DNA from: Streptomyces caelestis
GTDB taxonomy: Bacteria > Actinomycetota > Actinomycetes > Streptomycetales > Streptomycetaceae
Direction: 5' to 3'
Assembly (NCBI RefSeq): GCF_001279005.1
Contig: NZ_LGCN01000040.1
Span: forward strand, 98,199 to 162,198
DNA length: 64,000 nucleotides
Part shown: positions 63,482 through 64,000 of the stretch, piece after piece
Position numbering within the stretch: the first letter of the stretch is position 1
How the letters are laid out: each line of letters begins with the position of its first letter
Made by a program: the position numbers and the translations under genes
The notes under the pieces: model-generated
The model's database searches: none
Told to the model about the DNA's origin: nothing
Seen by the model: the letters and a program-made list of their open reading frames with translations, nothing else

Positions 63482-64000
63482 ATGGGTACCCAGAACCCTA
63501 GCGTGCCCCCGCACGCACAGGCCCGCCTTGCGGGCAACAAGCACCCGAACCGGGCCCACCGCACCACCGGCGGGCTCCAACACGACAACACCCGCCACAC
63601 CACCCGCTTCACGGTGATCGGCAACCACCTGGCCCAGCACCGCGAGCTCTCGCTGCTCGCCATCGGGCTCGGCACGCACCTCCAGTCACTGCCGAAGGGC
63701 GCCCCCGCCGACATCAAGACCCTCGCCGCCCGGTTCCCCGAGGGGGCCACCCGCATCGCCGCCGCCCTGCGCGAGCTGGAGACCCACGGCTATCTGCGCC
63801 GCGAATGCGTCCGCACCTCCACCGGCCGCATCGTGACCCGTACGATCTCGTGCAACCAGCCGGCGGCGGCCCGCCACCCCGCTGAGGCACCCTCCCGAAC
63901 GACCGCCGGACCGCAGCCGCAGCCACAACCGCAGGAGGCCTGCGAGGAGCGCACCCCACGGGAGACGCGTGAGCAACGAGCACCCCGCAAACCCCTCCCC
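63482..64000 (+). CDS. Helix-turn-helix protein (3' partial)
   Basis: An ATG at 63482 opens a frame without stop to the end of the window (173 codons). The first 45 residues are polar and basic. A winged-helix-like region then follows (FTVIGNHLAQHRELSLLAIGLGTHLQSLP, ADIKTLAARFPEGATRIAAALRELETHGYLRRECVRTSTGRIVTRTI). The C-terminal part seen is Pro/Gln-rich (GPQPQPQPQEACEE). It matches the Streptomyces proteins with a replication-initiator-like or GntR-like winged helix. GGAAGAAGAAGG lies just upstream as ribosome site. Regulatory target unknown. Confidence 0.8.
   Translation, partial: MGTQNPSVPPHAQARLAGNKHPNRAHRTTGGLQHDNTRHTTRFTVIGNHLAQHRELSLLAIGLGTHLQSLPKGAPADIKTLAARFPEGATRIAAALRELETHGYLRRECVRTSTGRIVTRTISCNQPAAARHPAEAPSRTTAGPQPQPQPQEACEERTPRETREQRAPRKPLP

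Overview
This window looks like a chromosomal segment of a Streptomyces species. The DNA is very GC-rich, GTG starts and 4- or 8-base gene overlaps are common, and most genes belong to families typical of the genus: an XRE/DUF397/ATPase triad, DUF6542, SpoIIE-type phosphatases and a Tat-exported GH11 xylanase. I see no tRNA, rRNA, CRISPR array, insertion sequence or integrase.

Layout. 1-3.7 kb: housekeeping genes ispH (5' end cut by the window), ppgK, a DUF6542 membrane protein and ychF. 3.9-14.3 kb: accessory DNA. It holds a three-gene minus-strand operon (TIR protein, 661-aa degenerate P-loop/helical protein, 439-aa membrane protein), an XRE/TPR regulator with two TTA codons near its start, a scar where an AAA-ATPase fragment meets another gene fragment, a CPCC-HEAT gene pair, a Fic protein and a PIN toxin-antitoxin pair. 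Two diverged direct repeats of about 230 bp bracket the Fic/PIN cassette. 14.4-15.1 kb: xylanase XlnC. 15.7-23.0 kb: a signalling block with RsbR-, RsbS-, RsbT- and RsbU-like genes, bracketed by two paralogous SpoIIE phosphatase/MarR pairs. Several members of this block have lost expected catalytic residues. 23.5-33.7 kb: PAP2 membrane protein, septum-formation-like protein, GntR regulator, small SPOR protein, Nudix hydrolase, an ATPase, a large PAS-GAF-SpoIIE-ATPase protein, a GNAT enzyme and a membrane-anchored GH18-like protein. 33.7-37.6 kb: succinate dehydrogenase sdhCAB on the minus strand and a small coiled-coil protein. 37.9-42.3 kb: a family-5 solute-binding lipoprotein and the GTPase TypA/BipA. 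43.0-55.1 kb: two complete tandem oligopeptide ABC transporters with the same gene order and overlaps; position and content recall the bldK neighbourhood of S. coelicolor. 55.2-59.6 kb: an S9 peptidase, a 64-aa membrane protein and an amidase. 59.6-64 kb: a PH-domain membrane protein, the DUF397/XRE/ATPase triad, and a helix-turn-helix gene that runs off the right edge.

How the parts work together. The peptide transporters and S9 peptidase fit peptide uptake and hydrolysis. The Rsb-like block and the other SpoIIE/ATPase proteins fit partner-switching control of sigma factors. The most unusual unit is the TIR operon. The TIR protein's tail and the head of the next protein share a 16-residue motif (11 identities), which suggests a homotypic docking or amyloid-like signal joining a TIR effector to a sensor-like partner. 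That reading is inference.
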